A DNA stretch of 64,000 nt from Ambrosia x helenae (taxonomy: Eukaryota; Streptophyta; Magnoliopsida; Asterales; Asteraceae). The DNA is taken from assembly GCA_030844895.1 (NCBI GenBank), contig CM061231.1, positions 7,153,618 to 7,217,617 on the forward strand. The letters run 5' to 3'. How positions within the stretch are numbered: position 1 is the first letter of the stretch; every line of letters starts with the position of its first letter. Position numbers and translations under genes: made by a program. The notes beneath the pieces are model-generated. The model was not told the origin of the DNA. It did not search any database and saw only the letters and a list, made by a program, of their open reading frames with translations. Shown here piece by piece: positions 1-9,889 of this stretch.

Positions 1-66
1 TAATATCTAATTAAGAAAAAATTGTTCTCGGTCAACTTAAATTGTTACCTCTATTTTGTTGTTATA

Positions 67-257
67 CAGTGGCGCAGGTTTGTAGGGGCGGGGAGGGGCG
101 GCCGACCCCCCGGATTTTCACGCAAAAGTTCCGATTATACAGTATCCGTATAGAAAATTTTGAAAATATAGGGTTTCGACCCCCCGAAACTGGTTTTCGA
201 CCCCCCGAAATCAGTGACTTCCGACCCCCCGAACCTTCGGGTCAAGCTTCGCCACTG
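67..257. mobile_element. Non-autonomous hAT MITE, 191 bp, intact
   Basis: The element starts CAGTGGCG and ends CGCCACTG, with the inverted similarity extending imperfectly to about 15 bp. It is flanked by a perfect 8-bp direct repeat TTGTTATA (59-66 and 258-265), which is the hAT signature. The interior holds three spaced copies of a GACCCCCCGAA motif. It codes for nothing; the open frame across it is incidental. A partial copy of the same family is embedded in the resistance-gene pseudogene (30948-30995 and 34177-34209). Confidence 0.88.
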
Positions 258-265
258 TTGTTATA

Positions 266-1002
266 ATACAACCTAATTATAAAGGCCCACTAAATTATCA
301 AAACCAACCCATCTGAAATGTGGGTATTATGTTACTCGGTGGGCCGAATTTGTTTGATGAAACAAAGGCCAGATTCATAACAAGATGTATTTTAGAATAT
401 TTGTTTTATTATAAATGCCTACCAACCTCCTCATAATATTCAGATTCTCAAAAGCCACTTTACCAATTTGTGAGTTACTTTTTCATCTTCTTCTCTATCT
501 AATCGTGATCTTATAATTCTTCTTTTTTTTTTCTTTAATCGATGTGTAGGTTATATCTGTTTGTATTTTTACTGATTATTATTAAGGAATCATATACTTT
601 ATGTAATTATAACTACGAAATTTCTATTATGCATGTACTATAAATTTCTGTATATTCAAATTAGTAAGCGTATATCTTGGTTTTTAATTTTAATGTGAAT
701 ATGTATTTAGTAACAATTTCTGTTTTTGAAATTTATGTAATAAACAATCAGTGTTTACTATATGTAGTTATCATTAAGAAATTTTTAGATTGTTTGGTTT
801 TATAATTTATTATTAATCACGTTTGATGTTTTTGATCAATGTTTTATCTGAAATAATTGTTCTTGAATATATGTAATAATCGTTTTGTATTAGTATGTTA
901 ATTTGGAAATATGTTTAATATGGCTAACTATTGTTTAGGAAACTAACCTATGTTAATCAGTTGATAAATTACAGACTTTTACATATTAAAACTGATACAT
1001 AG
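266..1002. other. AT-rich intergenic DNA, nothing recognised
   Basis: No coding similarity, structural RNA or transposon end was recognised in this stretch. It is strongly AT-rich with short T and A runs. Confidence 0.5.
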
Positions 1003-1222
1003 GTGATATAGTCTTTGCCATATATAGACTAGGTTCATATTTCTGTTCCTAAAGCATATGAGACAATGTTATGAGGTATGTTATGTTTGTAATAGGTTTT
1101 ATAGTCTTTGCCATATATACATTATGTTTATATGGCTGTAAAAAGTATATGACACAATGTTATCATTTATATTATGTTTATAATAGGTCATATAATCTTT
1201 GCCATATATAGATAAAGTTCAT
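1003..1222. repeat. Degenerate tandem repeat, about 95-bp unit, 2.4 copies
   Basis: Three successive units each begin with a TATA(G/A)TCTTTGCCATATATA core at about 1007, 1101 and 1190. Each continues through GTT(C/T)ATAT, and the first two also through GA(G/C)ACAATGTTAT and ATTATGTTT/TATGTTTG(T)AATAGGT. The third copy is truncated near 1222. It lies just upstream of the Helitron helicase relic and may be part of that element. Confidence 0.7.
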
Positions 1223-1446
1223 ATAATGTTCTTGGCGCGCGCTGCTGCGCATATTAGCATGTAAGTTTTTGGGTTATGGGTGATGATTTATAGAAAATAA
1301 TCCATATTCAAACGGATGATCTTGGACCTGTTTTTTATAGTTTATTGTTATCGCTTAGTCGATTTTATCATTTTGCCATAACAGACATGTGTAGTTATGT
1401 AGATTGGGTTGTTTTCAATACATGTGTACTTGTATAGGATGTTATT

Positions 1447-2189
1447 TTGATACCTGATGACTTACTTATTTCTCAATCTTCGGATCCTGTTTCTGATTTG
1501 ATAGACTTTGTTTATCCGTCACTGTTGGATAACATCCACATTCCGACTTATTTTCAAGATCGAGCTATATTGGCACCGAAGAATGAAGTTGTTCATAAAA
1601 TTAATGATATATTACTTTCAATGTTTCCCGGTGACGAAGTTGAGTATCTAAGTTCGGATAGTGTTTGCCAGTCAGAAGATGTTAACAAACAGGTTGATGA
1701 AAGATTAGTTTCTCTTGATGTGCTGAATGGTCTTAAGTTTTCTGGAATACCAAACCATCGTTTGGTTTTGAAAGTTGGTGTCCCCGTAATGTTACTTAGA
1801 AACATTGATCAGAAAAGCGGTTTGTGTAATGGGACAAGGTTACAAGTTGTTAAAATGAGAAAACGTGTAATTGAAGCCAAAATCATTTCAGGAAGTAACA
1901 TTGGAATGCGAACTTTTATTCCAAGAATTACTTTATCCCCCTCGGATAAAAAAATTCCTTTAAAATTTAGCAGAAGGCAATTCCCAATTGCCGTTTCTTT
2001 CGCAATGACAATAAACAAAAGTCAAGGACAATCCTTATCCAGAGTTGGGTTGTATTTGAAGGATCCAGTGTTTTCACACGGGCAGTCAGAAGTTGAGATG
2101 GACTGAAGATAGTTATAGTAGATGAAAATGGTGAACTGACGAACAAAACATCAAATGTTGTGTACAAAGAAGTCTTTCAAGATTTATGA
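1447..2189 (+). pseudogene. Helitron PIF1-like helicase, C-terminal fragment
   Basis: The translation of 1447-2106 matches the C-terminal half of the PIF1-like helicase domain of plant Helitron RepHel proteins. It has an LAPKNE-type motif, a GLCNGTRL motif, and a FAMTINKSQGQSL motif followed by a VGLYL strand. The N-terminal Rep and Walker A portions are absent. After the SHGQ residues, the segment that normally carries the YVAVSR motif is missing and the frame shifts, giving an early stop at 2106. The remaining C-terminal residues can be read in another frame to a stop at 2187-2189. It is a dead relic. A matching Helitron 3' end lies downstream at 2711-2739 on the same strand. Confidence 0.85.
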
Positions 2190-2710
2190 ATAATGTGAGT
2201 AATTTTGATGCAATTATTTACTTATCTTCATTGACGTTATGTATATACAACTTCAATAATACAAGTATTATTTTAATTTTTTTTTTGTTTTTTATTTGGT
2301 TTGAACCGTGTGTGACCATTGATCTTTAAAACAAGTTATTTCCTAATTACAATTACATTAAAAATAAAAATATAATAAAGGTAATTTACAAAAACAAAAT
2401 GTATTTGTACCTTTGTGGTTTTTTGTTAAATGTTATACTTTGGTTGAGTATTGATCATAATAGGTAATCGGGTTTCGTTGTTATCGTTATTTATAAGTTA
2501 CCTAGATGATCCACTTTGACATTAAAACCAAAGTTATATATTAGTTTTAATATCCAGATCATATCAACGCAACATTGAAACATCACGTTTATATAAGAAA
2601 AAAATATCAGGCTAACCGTTATTCTTAAAACTTTACGTTGTGGACACTAAACTTGAATAATACAAGTCTTAGTTTAATATATATTTTTTTTAAATTTACT
2701 TTGGTTTGCA

Positions 2711-2739
2711 CCGTGGGTACCCACGGGTCTCAAACCTAG
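2711..2739 (+). mobile_element. Helitron 3' terminus (hairpin plus CTAG)
   Basis: A 16-nt perfect palindrome (CCGTGGGT followed by its complement, 2711-2726) is followed about 9 nt later by CTAG at 2736-2739 and a host T. This is the Helitron 3' end structure: a GC-rich hairpin, then CTRR, then insertion 5' of T. The helicase relic upstream has the same orientation, so they probably belong to one element. A related but decayed copy of this end, with the same AATAATACAAGT lead-in and the same GGTTTG(A/C)ACCGTG core, occurs at about 2250-2330. Confidence 0.75.
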
Positions 2740-2748
2740 TATATTTTT

Positions 2749-3860
2749 AAGTCAGTGGTTAGGAATTGAAACTGGTTTCTAACCTGAACTGAACCCATTT
2801 TAAAACCGGTTTGAGAGAACATGTTTTGGACCCGACCCGACCCAAACCGCAGGGTTAAAGCCTAGATTGGAACCCTTGGTTAAACCCGGTTAAAACTGAA
2901 ACCAAACCGAGTATAACCCGACTTCAACCCAAACCGATCCTTTCCCCTATAAACCCGTTTCTAACTTTCAAGCAGACCCGGTTTGACCAAATACTGGTTT
3001 TGAGTATCTTTGACCGAACCTAAATTGGTCTCAACCGAACCGGTTTGGACTTTGTTAATTTGATTATTCGGTTTTTCTTCCAACCACCAGATTACTAAAT
3101 TACAACGTGAGTTGATGGAATAAGATATACCCATATATGTAGAAATAAAATCAAATATAAACGATCTACCCATAAGAAAATAAAATAAAATAAAATAACC
3201 ATTAACAAGAAGTATCTTAACATTCTAACAACATTATGTTAAGAAAGCAAAAAAAAAAAAAACGAGTAAAATATTGCTGACTAAAACTAAACTATACGTA
3301 AAAACATAAGATATATTACATTGAAAATCTTCAAATGCACAACCAGTAGAGTAAGGAAAGCAGAGATGGTTTAGAGAAAGTTAATAAGATGAAGTAGGGA
3401 AAGTAGAGATGGTTTAGAGGAGACTACACAAAGACTTATATGGGAGTAATGGTTGACCTGGAGTCAACGGGACCCAAAAGTTAACAGTACACCAATAATT
3501 ATACCTTGCACATGGGTTTGCTCCCCCTTTTATATGATAACAATAATAATAATTAACACCACCAATAATTCATTTTTGTTTTTTATGAAGTAAGGGGACG
3601 GGACGCTCCACTATGTTTTTGATACACGTGTACTAGTCCGTTAACTACAATCAGATTTTAATTCACGAGACCACTACTAGCATGGGTGATGACGGTGTTA
3701 TCATGCTTGTAGTAGGGTATCCGTAACCAATTCTGATAGCGCCCCATCCCACCTAAGAAAATTGATTGATTTTTATTTCCGAAAGTAATGATATTCATGT
3801 GGGTCTAATTAGTAACTCTAATTTAGTAGTTTTACACTAAGACTTAATCAAAGCGTCTCC
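2749..3860. promoter_or_regulatory. Duplicate of the upstream region of an RGC2-like gene
   Basis: This block is collinear, in the same orientation, with the region upstream of the intact resistance gene (57760-58547 and 62670-62830). Shared stretches include an AACGGGACCCAAAAGTTAAC string (3466 and 58468) and AAACGATCTACCCATAAGAA (3157 and 58213). It is therefore the upstream region of another paralogue whose minus-strand body would lie to the left, beyond the Helitron inserted at 2739. TTGACC (W-box core with flank) occurs three times here at about 2983, 3009 and 3451. At least two of the corresponding positions are altered in the right-hand copy. The function is inferred from position only. 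Confidence 0.8.
3594..3757. mobile_element. Short insertion in the duplicated upstream block, about 163 bp
   Basis: The paralogous block at 62724-62745 runs straight from ATGAAGTAAG into AAAATTGATT, whereas here about 163 bp intervene and TAAG occurs on both sides. The ends GGGGACGGGACGCT and (reversed) GGTGGGATGGGGCGCT are loosely inverted. Its inner part (3638-3752) resembles 35850-35957, so it is a dispersed repeat. The family is uncertain; a PIF/Harbinger-like MITE with a TAA target is one possibility. Confidence 0.5.
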
Positions 3861-4128
3861 GAAAATTTGTGTACCATATCCTCCGAGCCATTAAAACCTA
3901 TGCCCCTTAGACTTTAATAAATTAAATAATTTAAACTCATTGATATGTATGATCAATAGTATAGCAATAAACATAACAATTATCAATATAATAATATTAG
4001 AATGAGTAAAATTACAAACCGTAATAGGCTAGTATCTAACTGACGATTCGTGAAGCGCTCCCAGCATTCTTGCTAGCAAATTGGTGGATCAACTCTTCGC
4101 GGTTTATACAACCTAAGATTTCTTTGTT
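3861..4128. other. Intergenic DNA, nothing recognised
   Basis: AT-rich sequence between the duplicated upstream block and the hAT element. No gene or repeat end was recognised. Confidence 0.4.
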
Positions 4129-4136
4129 GTTTTAGT

Positions 4137-4826
4137 TAGGGGTGAGCAATAAACGGTTTCGAACCGCGAAAACCGTGAAACCGACCCGGAACCGCTAGAA
4201 CCGAACCGAATTAATGTTATAGTTTCCGGTTCGGTTCTCATATTTTGGCATAATCGGTTCCCAGTTCGGTTCCGGTTCGAACCGACGGGTCCGGTTAAGA
4301 ACCGTTAGAACCGTTTTGAATTAAATTAAATATTTAAATATTCTATTATTAGTTTGAAATATAATATGTTATTTCCTTCTTTATAGTTTTTAACACTTTT
4401 AAATTGTTTTACTTGGTAGGAATGTAGAGTATTGCCTTATGTGATGGTCAGCAGTCAGCACAGCTTGTTCTGACCCGTTTAATCTGTATAAAAAGAATGA
4501 TCTGATCCGAACAAAACATATTTTGATACGTAAACTGCTATACTTTTAGTAACCATGGTTAACACAAACTGTTGATAATTTTTTTTAGAAAAATCATTGT
4601 TTTTGTTTATTTTTTTTATTTAATTGTTAATGTTAATTTTAGGATTTTATTGACAACCGGTTCCGGTCTAGAACCGTTTCATGAGAACCGTTTCACCCGG
4701 TTCTCAAACCGAACCGTTTAGTAATTATCGGTTCCGGTTCCGGTTCTCATATTTTGGAATAAACGGTTCGCGGTTCGATCCGGTTCGGTTCGGTCCGGTC
4801 CGGTTCTGAACCGTTGCACAGCCCTA
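4137..4826. mobile_element. Non-autonomous hAT element with GGTTCGGTTC subterminal repeats
   Basis: The ends are TAGGGGTGAGCAA and, reversed, TAGGGCTGTGCAACGGTT. A perfect 8-bp target duplication GTTTTAGT lies at 4129-4136 and 4827-4834. The outer 200 bp on each side are dense in GGTTCGGTT/AACCGAACC motifs in both orientations, as in hAT elements whose transposase binds repeated subterminal motifs. The middle (about 4330-4640) is AT-rich and non-coding. Confidence 0.85.
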
Positions 4827-4879
4827 GTTTTAGTGGTAAACGATATTTTGGGAAAATCTGAATAACAACATCGGAAAAT

Positions 4880-5700
4880 CAATTTATGTAAAACGTTTTG
4901 TTTTTTCAGAAAATCCAAAAAGTTGTTTTAGTTTTTTTTTTTCACTTTTAAATTTTTAGGGCAGAAAAAATACAGAAAAACACAAAAAAAAAAAAACAAT
5001 TGCAAATTCAAAAAAAAAAAAAAAAGACAAAACATTAGAAAAACAAAATTGAGTTTTCACTGTGAGAAAAAGAGAAAACAATAGTATTTCAATGGACTGT
5101 CGGATTTCCTAAAATCTAAACTTTGAAATGGTAAACAACTTCATAAATGATGTATCGATTAGCATACAGTCGGGTCTCCAAAATCATCTCAAAGTTGGCA
5201 CAATGATATAAACATTAACAACTCGAAATTGTGTAGATTTACACCCATTGGCATACCTCTTTGTACTGAAATTTCGTTTACCAGATTGCCAAAATCCAAG
5301 GTCTCAGGTCTTTATATTGTTATGTTATTATGGGATAGATTGGTTGACTCTTAGATATGAGTAAAGGCTTATGTCTCAAAAATTAGGTTCGCAGACGAGT
5401 CAAGGCATCCCTAAGTCATCGTATGCTGATTGAGACAACCGGGACTCCTAGAAGGAGTAAAAGATATGTACTGCTAAAACCCTAATTCTCATTGATAATT
5501 CTACTCTAAGGCAATAAATCAAATGCCTAATGTTTCGTAGCGACAAATAAAAACCGGTATTTGCCCTAACCCTAGTCGGGATCGTGCTGGTCTCTTTGTT
5601 GCATCGTGCATGGAGACCTGATCACTAGTGAACTCGTACCTTGTTGACAACGGATAGTAGCAATACATTCACCGGTGATACTCACAAAAATATTGCAAGT
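4880..5700 (+). mobile_element. Relic of a Sirevirus pol to env-like spacer
   Basis: The reverse complement of this stretch aligns by eye with the non-coding spacer of the intact Sirevirus-type element (about 15760-16540). Shared landmarks, in the intact element's reading, are GTGATCAGGTCT, CAAATACCG, TTGATTT/TGATTTGA, CCTTAGAG, TTTATATCA and a TTGGATTTTGGCA-like string. No coding region survives. Orientation is opposite to the intact element, so this is an independent older copy reading on the plus strand. Confidence 0.7.
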
Positions 5701-6420
5701 GCATATTTATATTGTTGTTTCATTAACAACAAAAAAAAACTTTTGTTTTTATTTTTTGATTACCGATGTTGGAATACACAAATTCTTCAATTGGAATCTT
5801 AGATCCGAAGCCAAAATACAAATGAAATTAAATTTTTAAAAATTCAAAGGTCAAATGGTAACTTGCATGAGTTAAAGGGTTAAAATGGATAAATTCAATA
5901 GTTCAGGGTGAAAATTGAAAATATTCAAGGGAAGAATGAGCCATGCGCCCAGAGTTTACAGGCGAATGAGTCATTTCTCGAAGTGGTCACAATGTACAAA
6001 TCTTCTAGTTTAATGAGCAATCGAAGATCCATTGACTTGAAGTGGTTCAAAATTTGCGAATTTTGATTAAGTCGAGTTTTTGTTGTTTTTTATTCAAGTT
6101 TTAGTTCATGCAATTTTTAGTAAAATTTTCTGCAGAACCAAACACAACAAGATGCTCGTCATATGACAACGACAAAGCATGAAGCTAATCAAAGGCCCAA
6201 ACCTGAACACTAGAATCATCCTTAACAACAAGAACTCGATATTCCGTCGTCAAAGTAACCAGATTGTGGTAAAGGTCCAGCAACCGAAGCTGAAAAAGAT
6301 GTCAATTGAGAAATGAAAGTGAAGCCATTAAAACAGAAAGGTAAAATGAGATAGTAATTCAACTCATCAGGGGACAATGTGGTGTACATCCCTAAGTTGA
6401 AGAATGCCGAATATGAAGAC
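5701..6420. other. Intergenic or decayed repeat DNA
   Basis: No gene was recognised. The sequence following 6190 could be decayed retroelement coding or leader sequence, since it runs into a purine-rich tract and LTR-like start at 6450-6560. I could not identify a domain. Confidence 0.35.
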
Positions 6421-6439
6421 TTGAAGACCATAGATCACT

Positions 6440-7029
6440 AGATAGGTCCAAGGGGGATTTTGTTAGTACACTTCATGCATGTCCCCAGCTAGGTGATACG
6501 TAAAATCTGTAGATCACTAGCTAGGTCTCGGGGGGGGGGGGGGAGATTGTTAGTGCATTATTTGTATGACCCTAGCTAATCATAGGTCGCTATAGGTTGT
6601 TGGCTAAGTAAAACGATTGTTTAATACCATAAGGGTATTTTGGTAATTAGTTAGGGTGAATAGGTATAAACACACAAATGGCAGAACCATTCGTGTAAAT
6701 GTAAGGGTGAATATGTAATCATATAAACCTATTCGCCCCTTTAGCCATTCGCGTGATTGGAACCGACAATGAATATTTTTGAGCAAAGGATTTAGGTTCT
6801 TTTTTGAAAAAACCCACAATGAATATTTTTTTTTAGAGATTTCTTCATTTTTTGGATTAGATCTTGGTGTTGAATTATGTTTTGATGTTAGAGATGTCCT
6901 TAGAATCATCTTGAGAGTAAGCACAACCAGAACTTCATTAAAAACACGTTTGAATTAGATTCCTTAATTTCAAAGTTTGTTTCCCGGATAAGAACAACAC
7001 TTGAAGGTCATACGCCTAGTTACCGGTGG
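6440..7029 (+). mobile_element. LTR-like sequence with two polypurine-tract/LTR-start junctions
   Basis: Two similar junctions follow each other. One is AAGGGGGATTTTGTTAGTAC (about 6449). The other is a run of about 15 G followed by AGATTGTTAGTGC (6530-6556). Each resembles a polypurine tract directly before an LTR starting TGTTAGT. The following sequence has features of an LTR, such as TATAAA at 6664, but no end or target duplication could be placed. It may continue past the nested hAT group to about 8400. The call is tentative. Confidence 0.4.
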
Positions 7030-7164
7030 ATAAAGCCTAGTGGCGGATTTAGAAAAAAAATTAGGAGTAACGTTTCAATTTTTTTTTTCGTCGTAGTTTC
7101 ATACGATGTAGACGAAATAAAAATAAAAACATGGTAATTTGTGTTTGGGTTTTGTTAATTTTGT

Positions 7165-7553
7165 GGATGCAAACGAGCCTAGCGAACTACTCAGGTTTGG
7201 CTCGGTAAAAAGCTCGAAACGAGCCGAGCTTGAGTTTAAAACAAAGCTCGTTTATTAGTCGAACCCGATCTCGAGCCTGGAATGTGAAGCTCGTAAGTCT
7301 CGTCGAGCCTTCATGTAATATTAGTTTTATTAATAATTAATAATATTTACCCCCTCATTTAAGCTTGTTTACTAAAGGAGCTCAAGCCGAGCTTCATTTA
7401 TCGAGCTCCAAGCTTATTATTTATATTTTTTTATTTAAAATATTAACTAATAAATAGTAACCGAGCCGAGCCTGAGCTTAAGAAATTTTTAACAAGCCGA
7501 GCTCGAGCCCTCATAAGTATTTCGAGCTCGGGCTCGGCTCTTTTGCACCCCTA
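7165..7553. mobile_element. Nested hAT MITE with GAGCTCGGCTCG repeats (first)
   Basis: The left end reads GGATGCAAACGAGCC and the right end, reversed, TAGGGGTGCAAAAGAGCC. ATTTTGT occurs at both borders (7158-7164 and 7554-7560), consistent with an 8-bp target site with one change. The element is filled with GAGCTCG/CGAGCTC motifs in both orientations. Confidence 0.7.
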
Positions 7554-7570
7554 ATTTTGTTGGGTATTTT

Positions 7571-7937
7571 AGGGGTGTAAACGAGCCGAGCCGAGACGAG
7601 CCTGAGCCTGATTGGGCTCGAGCTAGGCTCGGTTCGAGCTTAATACTTTGAGTCGAGCTCGGCTCGGCTCGAAATGATTTTAGAACAATTTTAAAGGAGC
7701 TAAAAGCTCGGTTTGAGCTCGCTTCAAAGCTTAAATGAGCCAAAACTCGGCTCGAGCTCGGCTTGCCAATGTTAAATAGTAAGTATACTATATACAAAAT
7801 ATTTATAATATAAAATTTGTTTGGGCTCGCGTGCCTAAACGGTATTTATATGAAAAGATCGAGCTCAGGCTCGTTCGAGTTTTTTACCGAGCCGATCCCG
7901 AGTAGTTCTCAAGCCGCTGCGCATCATTTACGCCCTA
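7571..7937. mobile_element. Nested hAT MITE with GAGCCGAGC repeats (second)
   Basis: The left end is AGGGGTGTAAACGAGCC and the right end, reversed, TAGGGCGTAAATGA. It is bordered by a perfect 8-bp repeat GGTATTTT (7563-7570 and 7938-7945). It shares its internal CGAGCTCGG repeats with the neighbouring element, so the two are one family inserted 17 bp apart. Confidence 0.8.
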
Positions 7938-8205
7938 GGTATTTTGGTAGTTTAGTTGGGTTTAGTATTAGTTATTTCGAGTTTGATAAATATTTTTCGA
8001 GTTACGTAACGTTTGTAACGTAAAATTTATTTTAAAGGTAACGTGAAATTTATTTGGGGGTATTGTAAAATTTATTTTAGTAGTAAGATAAAATTTGTTT
8101 TAGAGGTAACATTTTACAAAAATCGTAAAAAAAGTTCCCACTACGCACGAAAAACCGAGGGGCAACGGGCGCGACCCCTAGCACAAAGCTAGGTCCGCCC
8201 CTGAA

Positions 8206-8970
8206 TTAAAGCCATACCACTTTGAACCAGGTGTAGGTCTCATACATGTGTTCTATTCAGGGGTTGGTCTTTCCACATACATGTGGTTTAAGCATCATAC
8301 GCTTAGATTCAGAGGTCTTATACGTCTGGTTTCGACTCATACATGTGGTTTACCCTACATACGCCTAGAATCTCAAATTTTCGGAATTTTTCAAAGCGTT
8401 GAACTTTGGATTGACCAGCTTTGACCGTGTGTTTAGACTTCTATTATTGGTGATCAGTACAATATTTAGGATTCTCTGTTAACATTGGCATCTTACAACT
8501 AATTCAACTTAAATATATGAAATGGTCAAGAACTTAACGCTTTTTCATTAGTTGGAAGTCAACGCTTGAACCGAATCAATTGATTACGAGACGTCTGAAA
8601 ATTCGTCAACAATTATAAGATCTAGAAGAAGTTATATCTACTGATAATCCAACGAAATAAAAACTAAAACAGATAACATACCTTCAAATGAAGCACCGAT
8701 TGAACTAAAGATGTGAGAAAGCAGAGAAAAGTAAACTGAAGTGGAAAAGAATGGTGGATTTAAGACAAATTGAAGCCGGCCAAGAAGCAAATCAGTCGCC
8801 TTTTTTTATTTAAATTTTATTTATTTAATTGGAAATAATAATAGAGTTGTTGAATTATTGCTTCTTACGGTGTTAAAAATTATTATAAAGCAATTTTATC
8901 TGAAAAGGAAGGAATACTGTATAATTAATTATTGACCGACGAAAGGTCATAATCGCTTTCATTAATAATA
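8206..8970. other. Non-coding repeat DNA with CATACGCCTAG / CATACATGTGGTTT motifs
   Basis: Between 8235 and 8375 the strings CATACATGTG, CATACGC(C/T)TAG and TATACGTCTGG recur at short intervals. A further CATACGCCTAG is found at 7009, on the other side of the nested hAT group. This suggests the hAT group split one repetitive, LTR-like sequence. No gene was recognised. Confidence 0.4.
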
Positions 8971-8971
8971 A

Positions 8972-9003
8972 CTAGTTTTATAGCTTGCGCTTGTTGCGAC
9001 ATG
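8972..9003 (-). mobile_element. Possible Helitron 3' end (minus strand)
   Basis: Read on the minus strand, a GC-rich segment able to form only a weak hairpin is followed by ATAAAA, CTAG and a T. The spacing fits a Helitron 3' end, but the stem is short (about 4 bp), so confidence is low. The 5' end was not found. Confidence 0.3.
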
Positions 9004-9254
9004 CTAAATAGAATCTTTCTCTGTTTGATAACATTGGATTTTAGTATTACTTAATAAATTTGGAAGACTTTTTATTGACTAGGAGTGTTTTTTTAAAAAC
9101 GTGAAGCTCGAAGCTCATACAAACCCTTTGCCAAACATACTCTAAATGGTTAAAACTTTCATATAGATGAGAAGGGATCTGGATGACAATCTAGCAAGCG
9201 AAGTTGGTGAACGATTACTCATACTTTGCGGCGACCAACCCTAATTCTCCGAAG

Positions 9255-9889
9255 ATGTCGGAGCGGCGGTAGGAAGACGAAGAATGGCAGTATCCTCATT
9301 CTAGGAAAGATCGACGTGGATTTCAGAAGGCAACGACTGGTTCAAAGGTAATAACAAAGCTCTTTGTTTCGAATCATCATCCAAAGTGTTCGTCTGCAGA
9401 TTTGAAGGATATCTTTAGTCGGTTTGGTACGTATGAAAGTTCGTATATCGCGAGAAAGTTCGATCGGTTGGGTAAGAGGTTTGGGTTTGTTTCGTTCAAT
9501 GGTATTAAGGATGCGTTATCTTTGGTGGGGGAGATGAAAGATTTGTGGATGGGGTCATACAAGTTATTTGTGTCCCTGACACGTTTCGTGGATGGGGAAA
9601 GAATAGAGGTGCAGGCTGATGTTAATAAGAGGAAAGGTAAGGAGAAGGAACAACTTCATAATGCAAACACTAATGAAGAGGAGATTCGTTTTCATGACGT
9701 TCCTAACGTAGTGGATGCAAATCAAGGTTCCTCCACAGCACCTGTAGGGGTAGCGGGTGCCAATAAGGGTTCTTCGAGGTCGTTTCTTGATTCTGTGCTC
9801 AACAGGAACAAGGTCGATGTCATTACGGTTGATGATAACGTTGAAGGATTCTCTAAGTGGCATAGGGTGGCTGTCATTGGAAAGGCTAT
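9255..9889 (+). pseudogene. LINE ORF1 (RRM type), 5' part, split by the Sirevirus
   Basis: From an ATG at 9255 the frame has one early stop (TAG, codon 6). It then reads through a clear RNA-recognition motif: KLFVSN (RNP2-like), an SADLKDIFSRFG helix, and RFGFVSF (RNP1-like). A low-complexity linker rich in K, E, N and S follows. This is the usual N-terminus of plant L1-type LINE ORF1 proteins. The frame ends where the Sirevirus LTR starts at 9890 and resumes at 25256 after the GCTAT duplication. The early stop and the missing ORF2 show that the LINE copy was already defective. Confidence 0.75.

Larger units (their letters stand above)
7038..8205. mobile_element. hAT-like element containing two nested hAT MITEs
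   Basis: The outer ends are TAGTGGCGGATTTAG and, reversed, CAGGGGCGGACCTAGC, inverted relative to each other. A short imperfect direct repeat (TAAAGCC) lies outside both ends. The interior is split by two smaller hAT MITEs at 7165-7553 and 7571-7937. No transposase ORF is present. Confidence 0.6.

Noticed and set aside
42..266. 74-codon open frame across the first MITE
   Set aside because: It lies entirely over a 191-bp hAT MITE with its own target duplication; the Arg/Pro-rich product is an artefact of the GACCCCCCGAA repeats.
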